Below, piece after piece: positions 43,172 to 51,922 of a stretch of 64,000 bases of DNA (positions within the stretch are counted from its first letter, which is position 1; every line of letters begins with the position of its first letter). This DNA comes from DASXRU01 sp034665305 (GTDB taxonomy: Bacteria; Acidobacteriota; Blastocatellia; Pyrinomonadales; Pyrinomonadaceae). The notes beneath the pieces were generated by a model, which did not search any database, was not told where the DNA came from, and saw only the letters and a list, made by a program, of their open reading frames with translations. Position numbers and translations under genes: made by a program. Where the stretch lies: the NCBI GenBank assembly GCA_034665305.1, contig JAXDFZ010000025.1, positions 1 through 64,000 of the forward strand, given 5' to 3'.

Positions 43172-44371
43172 ATGCAAGTTTTCCCGCCGCAGCCCCGCAA
43201 GCAATCCCGTTCGCTGTTTCAAATCACCAGCACGCTTTGGCGGAAACCGACGCAACGCACCGTGCTCGTCATTGGCGGGGCCGGCTATATCGGTTCCGCG
43301 CTGTTGCCCAAACTGCTCGAGCGCGGTCATCGCGTGCGCGTGCTGGATCGCCTGTTCTATGGGACCGAACCGATCAAAGACGTCATTAACCATCCGAATC
43401 TCGAAATCGCAAAGGCTGATTTCCGCGAAGTTGGAAAGATCGTCGAGTGCATGAAAGGCGTCGACGCCGTGATTCATCTCGGAGCGATTGTCGGCGATCC
43501 CGCGTGCGCGCTGGATCGCGACTTGACCATTGAAGTTAACCTGATGGCCACTCGCACCATCGCCGAAGTGGCGAAAGGCAGCGGTGTCCGGCGCTTTATC
43601 TTTGCCAGTACGTGTTCGGTTTATGGCGCCAGCCAGGATGACGAATTACTCGACGAACGTTCGCCGCTGAATCCGGTGTCGCTTTATGCAGTTACCAAAC
43701 TGGCTTCCGAAAAAGTGCTGATGGAAATGGCGAGCGAAACCTTTTCACCGACGTGCCTGCGTTTTTCAACCATCTACGGATTGTCGGGTCGGACCCGTTT
43801 TGATCTGGTCGTCAATCTTCTGACGGCCAAGGCCATCATGGATGGCGAGATCACGATTCAGGGCGGCGATCAGTGGCGGCCTTTTCTGCATGTAGACGAT
43901 GCTGCGCTTTCGATCCTGCATACGTTGGAAGCGCCGCTCGGCGTTATTCACAAGGAAGTCTTTAATGTCGGTTCCGATGAACAGAACCTGACCATCCAGC
44001 AAGCCGGCGCGTTGATTCAGAGCTTCGTGCCGGAGGCGGAAATAGTGAACCTGGGTTCCGGCGGAGATCGCCGTGACTACAAAGCCAGTTTCACTAAGAT
44101 TCGCCGGGAGCTGGGCTTTGTTCCGCAATGGACCGTAGCGGATGGCATTCGCCAGGTGATTGAAGTCATCAGGAACGGTGAGGTAACCGATTATCGCGAA
44201 GCTAAATACAGCAACGTGAAATATCTGATCGAAGAAGAAGACACAGCGCAACTGGTGCGTCACGAATCAAGCTGGGCCGACGATCTCATCAAGCAAATCT
44301 CTGTTGTTTGCCAGAATGCATTAATCGAACGCCAGGCGTCGGTCGGTGGCCGGATCGCAGTCGCAGCCTAA
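43172..44371 (+). CDS. NAD-dependent nucleotide-sugar epimerase/dehydratase
   Basis: 399 aa extended-SDR enzyme. The start follows AGGAG. A 30-residue N-terminal stretch precedes the Rossmann motif VLVIGGAGYIGSALL. The catalytic triad appears as Ser in FASTCSVYG and Tyr-Lys in SLYAVTKLASEKV. The substrate part has GGDQWRPFLHVDDAA. The C-terminal tail of about 60 residues beyond the usual end (from EVTDYREAKYSNVKY) is seen in some surface-sugar epimerases. It would supply or modify an activated sugar for the repeat unit. Confidence 0.9.
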   Translation: MQVFPPQPRKQSRSLFQITSTLWRKPTQRTVLVIGGAGYIGSALLPKLLERGHRVRVLDRLFYGTEPIKDVINHPNLEIAKADFREVGKIVECMKGVDAVIHLGAIVGDPACALDRDLTIEVNLMATRTIAEVAKGSGVRRFIFASTCSVYGASQDDELLDERSPLNPVSLYAVTKLASEKVLMEMASETFSPTCLRFSTIYGLSGRTRFDLVVNLLTAKAIMDGEITIQGGDQWRPFLHVDDAALSILHTLEAPLGVIHKEVFNVGSDEQNLTIQQAGALIQSFVPEAEIVNLGSGGDRRDYKASFTKIRRELGFVPQWTVADGIRQVIEVIRNGEVTDYREAKYSNVKYLIEEEDTAQLVRHESSWADDLIKQISVVCQNALIERQASVGGRIAVAA

Positions 44372-44378
44372 ACCTAAG

Positions 44379-45821
44379 ATGGCCACAACGTTTCCAACGC
44401 ATGTAAACATTTACCGGTTCGCCGCTGTTGCCCGTCGTTCGCAACGCGAGGCAGTGGCGCGTCTAATCAATATCGCTGTTTTCACTTCGTCGTTAGCGCT
44501 CATCGGGCTGGTGGCTATTCCCTATGGCACGGTCGAGGCTTGGTGGATTGCGATCTACGAAGCCGCCGTCTTCACACTGACTGCGTGGTGGATCATCGAA
44601 GGATTGCTAACGGGAAGTTGGCAGGTTGTCCGGCTTCGTTTAATGGTTCCGTTGCTTCTGCTGGTCCTGTTTGCTTTCGCGCAAACAATTCCTTTGACGC
44701 AAGGGAGCGGAACCTGGAAAGCACTGAGCGTCGACCCTTTTGAAACGCGGCTGGTCGCATGGAAGCTTTTGGCATTAGTCCTTAACGGCATTCTTCTTGT
44801 GCGCTACACGTCGAGTCCGCGCCGGTTGCGTTTGCTGGTCCATGTAGTGATTGGCGTCGCCGTGGCGAGCGCATTGTTTGGCATTGTGCGCCACACCACT
44901 CAGGGGAGCTCGTCGGGCTTTGTGCTGCCGTACCTTCATCCGGACGCCGGTTACGCGCAGTTCATTAACAAAAACCATTTTGCGTTGTTGATGGAAATGG
45001 CGCTGGGTTTGATTTGCGGATTGATGATCGGCAAGGCCGTGCCGCGCCAGCGATTGCCCGTCTACGTCGCCGCAGCATTTTTGTTGTGGACCGCGCTCGT
45101 GCTCACAACTTCACGCGGCGGCATCTTCAGCATGATCTGCCAGGTCGTGTTCCTGATTGCGATGTCATGGTTTGTCCTGGCTCGCATGCCAGATCGTGAA
45201 CCGTCACCGACAGTGCGACCCGTACTACGTGGCGTCCTTGGTTCCGTCGTCCTCCGCGGTGTTTTGATCACGGCGCTGCTGGCGTCCATTGTCATCGGCA
45301 TCGTTTGGCTGGGCGGCGATGTGCTGGTAACTCGCTTGAAATCACTGCCCGACGAAGTCGGCGCGACAAACGCACCGGCCCATAGCGGTGTCCGGCGCAT
45401 GGAAATCTGGCGGGCGACCTGGAAACTCAGTAACGCACACCTGTTGCTTGGCAGCGGTTTCGGCGCCTACGGTGTGGCCATCACGCGTTATCACGATGCG
45501 TCCGGCAAATTCACCCCTGAGGCTGCACACAACGACTATCTGGAACTACTGGCAAGCGGCGGCCTGATCGGGATCGCTATTGCTATCTGGTTTGGTATCA
45601 CTTTCCTGAGACGTGCCCGCGAAAGTCTGCGGTCGCTTGATCGATTTCATCGCGCAGCGAGCTTTGGGGCACTGACGGGGCTTTTCGGTGTAATGGTCCA
45701 CAGTGTCGTCGACTTCGGCCTGCACGTTACCGTCAACGCACTTTTCTTCACCTTACTGATCGCGATCGTCGCAATCTCGAATAATGGAAAACAAACGGCC
45801 TACCAACTGCGAAGCGCATAA
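44379..45821 (+). CDS. Second O-antigen ligase/polymerase-like membrane protein
   Basis: 480 aa from the ATG at 44379, seven bases after the epimerase stop. It has about 12 membrane helices and a Wzy_C/WaaL-type periplasmic loop with GFVLPYLHPDAGYAQFINKN and, later, HSGVRRMEIWRATWKLSNAH followed by HNDYLELLASGGLIGI. The NKNHFA and HNDYLELL phrases mark the bacterial EPS-ligase group. With the polymerase at 37815 it gives the locus two family members; one likely polymerises and the other transfers the chain to a lipid or protein acceptor. Which does which is not visible. Confidence 0.85.
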   Translation: MATTFPTHVNIYRFAAVARRSQREAVARLINIAVFTSSLALIGLVAIPYGTVEAWWIAIYEAAVFTLTAWWIIEGLLTGSWQVVRLRLMVPLLLLVLFAFAQTIPLTQGSGTWKALSVDPFETRLVAWKLLALVLNGILLVRYTSSPRRLRLLVHVVIGVAVASALFGIVRHTTQGSSSGFVLPYLHPDAGYAQFINKNHFALLMEMALGLICGLMIGKAVPRQRLPVYVAAAFLLWTALVLTTSRGGIFSMICQVVFLIAMSWFVLARMPDREPSPTVRPVLRGVLGSVVLRGVLITALLASIVIGIVWLGGDVLVTRLKSLPDEVGATNAPAHSGVRRMEIWRATWKLSNAHLLLGSGFGAYGVAITRYHDASGKFTPEAAHNDYLELLASGGLIGIAIAIWFGITFLRRARESLRSLDRFHRAASFGALTGLFGVMVHSVVDFGLHVTVNALFFTLLIAIVAISNNGKQTAYQLRSA

Positions 45822-45884
45822 CGCGGCTTCGATTCACCACCAGCAGACGCACGCGCGCGCGGCGTCGCATCAAGGGAGATAATC

Positions 45885-46484
45885 ATGACCTTAGAATTAA
45901 ACCGATTTCGTAAACTGACTTCATTTTTTCTGGCAACCTGCGTTCTGGCTTTTTGTGCCGGCATGGTAAACGCTGCCCCAATGACCGGAAAGCTCACGAC
46001 CAGTGGCAGCAATCCTGTCCTGCTCAATGGCAGCAACGTTAATTCCGGAACCACGGTGTTCTCGGGAGCTACTATTCAAAGCCCCAAGGGCGTCGGTGCG
46101 ACCCTTGATTTAGGGGTGTTGGGCCGGCTGGACATCTCGCCGGAAACAATCATCACCGTCTCGTTTTCAGCTGGAACGGTAACTGCCGAACTCAAATCCG
46201 GTTACGTTGTTCTGACTACGAAAAAGGGCGTTAAGGGGATCGTCCGAACTTCCGAAGGACAAATTTTGGAAACTGACTCAGCGAAACTCTCCAGCGTGAT
46301 CGCCCGCACTGCGGGTAGCGTTGGGCCGGAAGTATCTGCGCCAGTCGGAGCAGCCGGCGGTGGCATTGGTGGCGGCGCGGTCGCGGGTGTTGTCGGCGCC
46401 GTAGGTGCGGCAGTTGGAGGCGCGGCAGCGGTTAAAGGCGGCGGGCGTGGTAGCGCGGTTAGCCCTGCGTCACCGAACCGTTAG
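45885..46484 (+). CDS. Secreted FecR-like beta protein with Gly/Ala-rich tail
   Basis: 199 aa. AGGGAG lies eight bases before the start. A signal peptide ends near VNAAP (about residue 32). Residues 35-130 resemble the FecR/LysM-associated beta domain (LNGSNVNSGTTVFSGATIQS, then GRLDISPETIITVSFSAGTV and GYVVLTT). The last 45 residues are GGGIGGG/VVGAVGAAVGG repeats, possibly a flexible or membrane-inserting tail. It is encoded 63 bases after the ligase-like gene in the same direction. A surface or matrix component of the polysaccharide layer is a reasonable guess. Confidence 0.72.
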   Translation: MTLELNRFRKLTSFFLATCVLAFCAGMVNAAPMTGKLTTSGSNPVLLNGSNVNSGTTVFSGATIQSPKGVGATLDLGVLGRLDISPETIITVSFSAGTVTAELKSGYVVLTTKKGVKGIVRTSEGQILETDSAKLSSVIARTAGSVGPEVSAPVGAAGGGIGGGAVAGVVGAVGAAVGGAAAVKGGGRGSAVSPASPNR

Positions 46485-46489
46485 ATTAG

Positions 46490-46597
46490 TAAATGGTGAA
46501 TGGTAAATCGTGAATGGTAAATCGTGAGTTTGTGAAATTCACGAATTTGGTGTCTTACTCGATTTGCTGTTCACTGTTCACTATTCACTATTTACCA
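46490..46597. repeat. TGGTAAATGG-type inverted repeat, second copy
   Basis: Left arm 46490-46527 is made of GTAAATGGTGAATGGTAAATC units. Right arm 46563-46597 is the complement made of GTTCACTATTCACTATTTACC-like units. It belongs to the same word family as 5946-6056. The right arm supplies the TAA stop of the convergent serine protease gene (46588-46590), so the element has inserted at or evolved into the gene end. Confidence 0.72.
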
Positions 46598-47271
46598 GGC
46601 GTGTAGGGTAACTCTCGCAGAGGGCCCGGAGTGAGCGACTTGATTAACACAGCGGGAACCGCAAAGTTCAAATTGCCGGCACTGCCTGCATGCATCGCGG
46701 CAACTCCTACTACGCGACCCCGGCGATTGACCACTGGGCCACCACTACTGCCCGGTGCAAGTTTCGCGGTGATGCTCATCACTTCGCCCACGCCCTGGAA
46801 ATCCCATAATGCTTCAGTGGTTCCTTTGGTAACTTTCCACGAAGCGCCTTTCGGGTTACTCACGACGATGACCTCGTCTCCTTCGCCGGGCGCGGTCTCG
46901 GCTATCGCCAGAGTTGCGCAGCCGGTAGCTTCGCCGCCAGTTTCCAGCAGGGCCAGATCGCCTGGTTCATTCACAGCTATTACACCGTGGATGGGAAAGG
47001 TTTTGCCGTTAACCGTCTTGATGAGAGCGTGGTGGGCAGTCTTCACAACATGCCACGCGGTTACGAGCTGATTCGATGCAACGAAGAAACCGCTCCCTTG
47101 AAGGAGGGCCTTTCCGTTCTGATCGTAGGTCGTAATGATGACGACCGCACCCTTGACGTGGTTGATAAGGTCTTCGGGAGGCTCACGCGCAGCGGCGTTG
47201 GAGGCCATCGTGAGGAACAAAACCATGACCAAAGATAGTCGTATGGTGCGGCGTGCCTTGTCCGGTCGCAT
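46588..47271 (-). CDS. Secreted trypsin-like serine protease (S1C-type, no PDZ domain)
   Basis: 227 aa. A signal peptide ends near NAAARE (about residue 28). The catalytic triad is His in LVTAWHVV, Asp in EPGDLALLE and Ser in APGSSGGPVV, with the DegP-like spacing. There is no C-terminal PDZ domain, so it is a minimal member. It points against the polysaccharide locus and shares its upstream region with the TPR gene at 47430. It probably cleaves proteins in the periplasm. Confidence 0.88.
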   Translation of the reverse strand: MRPDKARRTIRLSLVMVLFLTMASNAAAREPPEDLINHVKGAVVIITTYDQNGKALLQGSGFFVASNQLVTAWHVVKTAHHALIKTVNGKTFPIHGVIAVNEPGDLALLETGGEATGCATLAIAETAPGEGDEVIVVSNPKGASWKVTKGTTEALWDFQGVGEVMSITAKLAPGSSGGPVVNRRGRVVGVAAMHAGSAGNLNFAVPAVLIKSLTPGPLRELPYTPGK

Positions 47272-47302
47272 AGTAACTCCTGGTTAAGCCGGATGGTTTG
47301 AA

Positions 47303-47365
47303 CGCAAACTGTTAGTTTGCGCCAGCGTTGAATGCCATGCATTCGTCGCAAACTAACAGTTTGCG
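47303..47365. repeat. Paired CGCAAACT hairpins in a divergent promoter region
   Basis: CGCAAACTGTTAGTTTGCG at 47303-47321 and CGCAAACTAACAGTTTGCG at 47347-47365 are each palindromic and are complementary to each other. They lie between the protease gene and the TPR gene, where both promoters must be. They could be a mobile REP pair or an operator for both genes. Confidence 0.75.
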
Positions 47366-47429
47366 TTACACGACCTGGCCTACGAGACAGCGTAGCTTTT
47401 CAGATGAACTAGAACCATAGACGGTCAAT

Positions 47430-48707
47430 ATGAGTGAGATTTCAATTCAAGCGATCGGGCCTCAAACGCGATTGCGTGGCGGTTTGGCTCTTTTAGCTCT
47501 CATTTGCTGCTGTTTTGGCGGGTGGAGCGTCATGCGCGCCGGCGGATCAAAACTGCTTTCCGTCTACGGGTCAGCGACAAATCAGCTCGAGTCGGTCGAT
47601 ACCGCGATTCGTTGGAATGCTTCAGATTGGACCGCGCACCATGCGCGGGCGCTCGTACTGCTGGATTTGGGTCAGGAAAAAGAAGCCCTCGCGGAGATGC
47701 AACGCGCAGTCGAACTTCGCCGCGATGATTATTACCTGTGGCTGGAACTCGGCCACGTTCGAGAGACAAATGAAGATTTAAGCGGCGCCGGGATCGCATT
47801 TCGAGAAGCGGTGCGTTTGGCGCCGGACTATGCCCAGCCACACTGGCAACTCGGAAACTTCATTTTGCGAACCGGCGAACCTGACGCAGCCTTCGTCGAA
47901 CTGCGGCGCGCGGTGGCCAGCGATGAAACGCTTTTCCCTGCGTTGATGGATCTTGCCTGGGAAGCGTACGAAGGCGACGCGCACCCGGTTTTACAGGCGG
48001 CCCAACCTCAGACAGATGCTGCCTGCCTTGCGCTGGCGCGATTCTTTGCCGCTCATCATAAAGTCCCGGATGCGATGAACCTCTTTCGCACGGTCGGCGG
48101 CAACGAACGGAACGATGAGCGCGGTGCTCTCGTCAATGAACTATTGGCCGCCGGCAATTTTCCTGAGGCACACGAGGTGTGGTCCAGCAAGGTTAGCAAC
48201 CAGCAAACGAACGCCGCGATACTCACCGACGGCGGCTTTGAGCGAGAGATAGATGCCAAAGAACCTGCGTTCGGCTGGAAACCCTTCCCCGGTTCGGAGT
48301 CGGTTAGGTTCAGCCTCGATTCTGTTGGCGCTCGCTCCGGCGGGAGAAGTTTAAGGATCGATTACGCGGGCAACTTTGCCACGGGCACACCGGCAATATC
48401 ACAACTGGTATTGATTAAGCCGCTGACGCGTTACCGGCTCAGGTTCGCAGCGCGCACAGAGTCTCTGGTCACGGCTGGTTTGCCGGTAGTCGCCATCACC
48501 GCTGCGTCGGGCGACAAACCTGTGCAGGCACAGTCTGACAGCCTGTCTCGCGGTACGAACGAATGGAGCGATTTTGAAATCGAGTTCACGACCTTGAATG
48601 ACATGCACGCTGTCGTGATTTCGATCCAGCGGCACAAATGCGACAGTTCGCCTTGTCCAATCTTTGGCCGCGCGTGGTTTGATTCATTCCAGCTCGAAGA
48701 GTTTTAG
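47430..48707 (+). CDS. TPR protein with C-terminal carbohydrate-binding-like domain
   Basis: 425 aa. One membrane helix at about residues 17-36 anchors it to the inner membrane. TPR-like repeats fill about 50-260 (ALVLLDLGQEKEALAEMQRAVEL, then LGHVRETNEDLSGAGIAFREAV). From about 270 a beta-sandwich resembling CBM4/9 modules begins (GGFEREIDAKEPAFGWKPFP, then ARSGGRSLRIDYAG) and ends in AWFDSFQLEEF, the typical last strand. Such proteins often close polysaccharide loci of this kind and may hold the growing polymer or the ligase. Confidence 0.78.
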   Translation: MSEISIQAIGPQTRLRGGLALLALICCCFGGWSVMRAGGSKLLSVYGSATNQLESVDTAIRWNASDWTAHHARALVLLDLGQEKEALAEMQRAVELRRDDYYLWLELGHVRETNEDLSGAGIAFREAVRLAPDYAQPHWQLGNFILRTGEPDAAFVELRRAVASDETLFPALMDLAWEAYEGDAHPVLQAAQPQTDAACLALARFFAAHHKVPDAMNLFRTVGGNERNDERGALVNELLAAGNFPEAHEVWSSKVSNQQTNAAILTDGGFEREIDAKEPAFGWKPFPGSESVRFSLDSVGARSGGRSLRIDYAGNFATGTPAISQLVLIKPLTRYRLRFAARTESLVTAGLPVVAITAASGDKPVQAQSDSLSRGTNEWSDFEIEFTTLNDMHAVVISIQRHKCDSSPCPIFGRAWFDSFQLEEF

Positions 48708-48934
48708 TTCCCGTAAACGACGTTCAAACGAGTAACCTCGCCAAGCTCAGCTCTCTACTGGGATCGCGCGCGTCTCGCACGCCCGCCATCGCTCGTAGAT
48801 CATTCGCGCTTCGCGCTGATTGCCGGCGGGACACCTGCGGTCACAGTAAAGAGCTTGAGTTTTTGATGACGCGCGGACAAGATGCACTTAATATCACCGG
48901 ATTCTGTTACCAGTGTGTCCGTACGACCAGTGAA

Positions 48935-49831
48935 ATGAAACAATGCCCACGCGTTTGCTGCGTCGCCATCATCGGTGCCTTCCTTGTTCTGGTTGTGCGC
49001 TTAACTAGCGCTCAGGAGATGCCGTGTGCGTTTGATGAACGATCGCTCGCCTTCGCCGGGTCTGCATTAACGCAGGCAACGTGTCTGCTGCGGCCCGTCC
49101 TGCAGGGCGGACGTCTCGGGCCCCAGTCCAAAAAATTGCCGGCACCGCTCTCGCAGATCGTCGGCACTCACGTGACCATCGAACGAACTGCGTTGCGGCG
49201 CTATCTATTGAAGCACCAAATCATGGAAACCAACATTGGCGGTTCGCTCGATGAACCGCTTTCGACCGCGACGCTTCCCGACGGCAGCGTGGCGCCGGCG
49301 CGCTATTTCGTCATCCATGATGTCAGCACGCCAAACTATCTTGAGAAGAGCTTTCCCGCGAATATCAACGATGCTGATTGGGACTGGAACAATCTGTCAA
49401 AGCATTGGGCCAACACAAGGGTGGCACACATCTTCATCAATCGCTTGGGCGAGTCAGTGACGGCCGTGCAGTTCAATTCTTCGTTACCGCAAAAACGGTT
49501 CGGCACAAAGTTCGCGCGCGATCGTTTGCAAGAAAGCGCCAAAGGTCTTCAGCTCCATGTCGAATTGGTCCAACCCCGCCGCAGCGATCCACTCGGCAAG
49601 ACAGGCAACGACGCGATTGCTCCGTTCCCCGGATTCACCGACGCCCAGATGGATCGGCTGGCGCTGATTTACGTGGCAGCCAGCGTGCGGCGTGGCGAAT
49701 GGCTGATTCCAGCCTTTCATGCAGCGCTGGACGCCGGGATCGCCGACGCTCACGATGATCCGCAGAACTTCGATCTAAATCGGTGGGCAGTGCGGCTTGA
49801 CTTGCTTTTGCGGCAGCTAAAGAAGAAGTAG
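48935..49831 (+). CDS. Secreted N-acetylmuramoyl-L-alanine amidase-like protein
   Basis: 298 aa from the ATG at 48935, which begins a signal peptide (CCVAIIGAFLVLVVRLTSAQ); a longer frame from 48863 adds 24 unlikely residues. The middle has ARYFVIHDVSTPNYLEKSFP and ANTRVAHIFINRLGESVTAV, matching the two strands that carry zinc-ligand His in amidase_2 proteins. The end has FHAALDAGIADAHDDPQNFD, which could carry the third ligand. The family match is by pattern only, and the spacing is longer than usual. A peptidoglycan-cleaving role is likely if the ligands are right. The stop codon overlaps the dispersed hairpin at 49831. Confidence 0.6.
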   Translation: MKQCPRVCCVAIIGAFLVLVVRLTSAQEMPCAFDERSLAFAGSALTQATCLLRPVLQGGRLGPQSKKLPAPLSQIVGTHVTIERTALRRYLLKHQIMETNIGGSLDEPLSTATLPDGSVAPARYFVIHDVSTPNYLEKSFPANINDADWDWNNLSKHWANTRVAHIFINRLGESVTAVQFNSSLPQKRFGTKFARDRLQESAKGLQLHVELVQPRRSDPLGKTGNDAIAPFPGFTDAQMDRLALIYVAASVRRGEWLIPAFHAALDAGIADAHDDPQNFDLNRWAVRLDLLLRQLKKK

Positions 49832-49852
49832 GACAGACATTCCTGTCTGTCC
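49831..49852. repeat. Dispersed GGACAGACA hairpin, copy 2
   Basis: GGACAGACA-TTCC-TGTCTGTCC, the exact reverse complement of the element at 29092-29113, directly abutting the stop of the amidase-like gene. The rest of the gap to 50125 shows no gene. A TGCTAAGAT near 50068-50076 may be the -10 region of the following TPR gene, since the same word occurs before the gene at 9310. Confidence 0.78.
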
Positions 49853-50125
49853 TTGGTAATAACACGCCACGCGGTTAGGAATTGGACAGGCCCGTGAGTC
49901 AAATTGGTCGGGACTGAGCGAAGCGATCTAGGTAAGCTTTATTCGGTAATGGTTGCGTTTACTAAACTTTTCACCGGAAACACCCGCCCGAGTGCTATGG
50001 CCAAAGCCAACGCTTTGATCTCGTGCCGTGTAGGCATCTCGCGGATCGTGCGCCTGCGACCAACCGCTGCTAAGATAGGGGCATCGTACTTTGGCCCCCG
50101 AACTTATTGGTAGTAAGGAATCTGC

Positions 50126-51922
50126 ATGATCGTGAACAAAGTGAAGAGTTTTGCCTTAATTCTGGCCGTTATTGTTACCAATTGTTTGCTGCCCCACGCG
50201 GTCGCGGCCCAGGCCGCACCCGCAACCGACCTGGTACTGGTACTACCTTTTGAGAACGCGTCCAACCTTGCTGAGTACAACTGGGTGGGCGAAAGCTTCG
50301 CCGATTCCTTAGCCGCACTTTTGAACAAACCGGGCCTTCGCGTAGTCACAAATGACGAACGGGCGCTCGCCTATCAGCGCATTAGTTTGCCCCTGAATGT
50401 TTTGCCTTCGCGTGCGACGGCGATAAAACTCGGCCGCGCACTGAAGGCCACTATGATTGTGGTGGGCAAGTACAGCGTCACACCACCGCAGGAACAGGCC
50501 GGGGACAAAGCGTCAAAAGATAAAGACGAAAAAAACATGACGCCGGCGTCCGTTATTGGGGAAGCCCGCGTAATCCGAGTCAACGAAGGACGCATGGTTG
50601 GCGATATATTCGAGGGCAACTGGGCACCGCGCGCTTATGACTTCGGCGGAGCGCTCGGCGAACTGCAGACTATGCAAGGCCGTCTGGCTTATCAGATTCT
50701 CGCGCAACGCGACAAAGCTCTGCCCTTCTCGCAAATGAGCTTAATCGCCGAAGCCACCAAGATTCCACCGCAGGCTTTCGAAGCTTACGTTAAAGGCGTG
50801 CAGACTAGCGGCACAGATCCGAAGCGTGAAGTCTTTCTGAAGAACGCCATGCACATCTACGCGAAGGAAAACGACAAGGCTATCTATCCGCAAGCCGCTT
50901 TTGAGTTAGGCCAGTTTTATCTGGCGGATAAGAAATGGAAAGACGCGGCCGAGTACTTCATGATGTTGGAAAAGAAGGATGCGCATTACGGTGAGGCTCA
51001 GTTCTACGCGGGTCTCGCCTATTGGCGACTGGGCGACCTGAGTCGCGCGCTGGCGGCTTTGGTGCCGCTGTCTTCTGATATGCCTTTGGTAGCCGTCTAC
51101 AACAATGCCGGCGCAGTTGCGCTGCAGGCTGCGGTACAAGAAAAGAAGGAAGAAGACTACAACCGCCTGGTTGCGCAGGGCGTCAACCTCCTGGATCAGG
51201 CTGCCCAGTCTGCTCCGGACGATCCGACAGTTCAGTTTAACTACGGCTACGGTCTGTTCCTCTCCGGCAAAAACGCCCAGGCGACTGAGCAGTTGCAAAA
51301 AGTAGTCGCGATGGATCAGCGAGATGGCGTCTCGTACTTCATCCTGGCGAAAGCACTGGAGCGAAGCGGGCGGACGGAAGAAGCGACTGCCGCCGACAAT
51401 CAAGCGCGCAAGTACAGTCAGGCGGGTTATGCCAAGTGGCAAACCGAATGGCAAAAGTCTCAAAAGACGCCGGCGCTCTCATTCCGCTTGCGTGAGATCA
51501 TCAACCAGGACGACCTCTCCGATCTTGCGCGCAAAGTAGCGGCCAACCTGGAAGCAGCGCGCGCCGCCACTACTCAGGACATGCTGGTCAAAGCTCGCGA
51601 GCTCTACCAGGCGGGACGAGATGAAGAAGCGCTGCCCGAAATCGCGCGGGTGTTGATGTTTGAGCCGACGAACGCCGAGGCGTTCCTTTTAAGTGGACGG
51701 ATCAATCAACGACGTGGCGAGCAGGAATCGGCGATTGCTGCCTTGCGCTCGGCTATTTTCTGGGATTCCCACCTAATCGATGCCCACATACTCCTTGGCC
51801 GAATTTTCCTTGATCGCGGCGACCGCGGCGAAGCAATTAAGTATGCCGCCAGTGCTATCAACATCGATCCCAACAATCAGGAAGCGATCGCCCTACAACG
51901 CCAGGTCACTATGGGCCGCTAG
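50126..51922 (+). CDS. Secreted TPR protein with FlgO-like N-terminal domain
   Basis: 598 aa. A signal peptide ends near HAVAAQA. Residues 30-200 resemble the FlgO/CsgG-type domain that scores curli and flagellar outer-membrane assembly proteins (LVLVLPFENASNLAEYNWVG, SFADSLAALL and ATMIVVGKYSV). TPR repeats follow at about 270-430 and 480-595. It probably sits in the periplasm or at the outer membrane as a scaffold. It is transcribed alone. Confidence 0.8.
   Translation: MIVNKVKSFALILAVIVTNCLLPHAVAAQAAPATDLVLVLPFENASNLAEYNWVGESFADSLAALLNKPGLRVVTNDERALAYQRISLPLNVLPSRATAIKLGRALKATMIVVGKYSVTPPQEQAGDKASKDKDEKNMTPASVIGEARVIRVNEGRMVGDIFEGNWAPRAYDFGGALGELQTMQGRLAYQILAQRDKALPFSQMSLIAEATKIPPQAFEAYVKGVQTSGTDPKREVFLKNAMHIYAKENDKAIYPQAAFELGQFYLADKKWKDAAEYFMMLEKKDAHYGEAQFYAGLAYWRLGDLSRALAALVPLSSDMPLVAVYNNAGAVALQAAVQEKKEEDYNRLVAQGVNLLDQAAQSAPDDPTVQFNYGYGLFLSGKNAQATEQLQKVVAMDQRDGVSYFILAKALERSGRTEEATAADNQARKYSQAGYAKWQTEWQKSQKTPALSFRLREIINQDDLSDLARKVAANLEAARAATTQDMLVKARELYQAGRDEEALPEIARVLMFEPTNAEAFLLSGRINQRRGEQESAIAALRSAIFWDSHLIDAHILLGRIFLDRGDRGEAIKYAASAINIDPNNQEAIALQRQVTMGR

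Noticed and set aside
29366..48707. Exosortase/PEP-CTERM type of exopolysaccharide locus
   Set aside because: No exosortase-like membrane protein and no PEP-CTERM tail is present; the genes fit a Wzx/Wzy/Wza/Wzc scheme.
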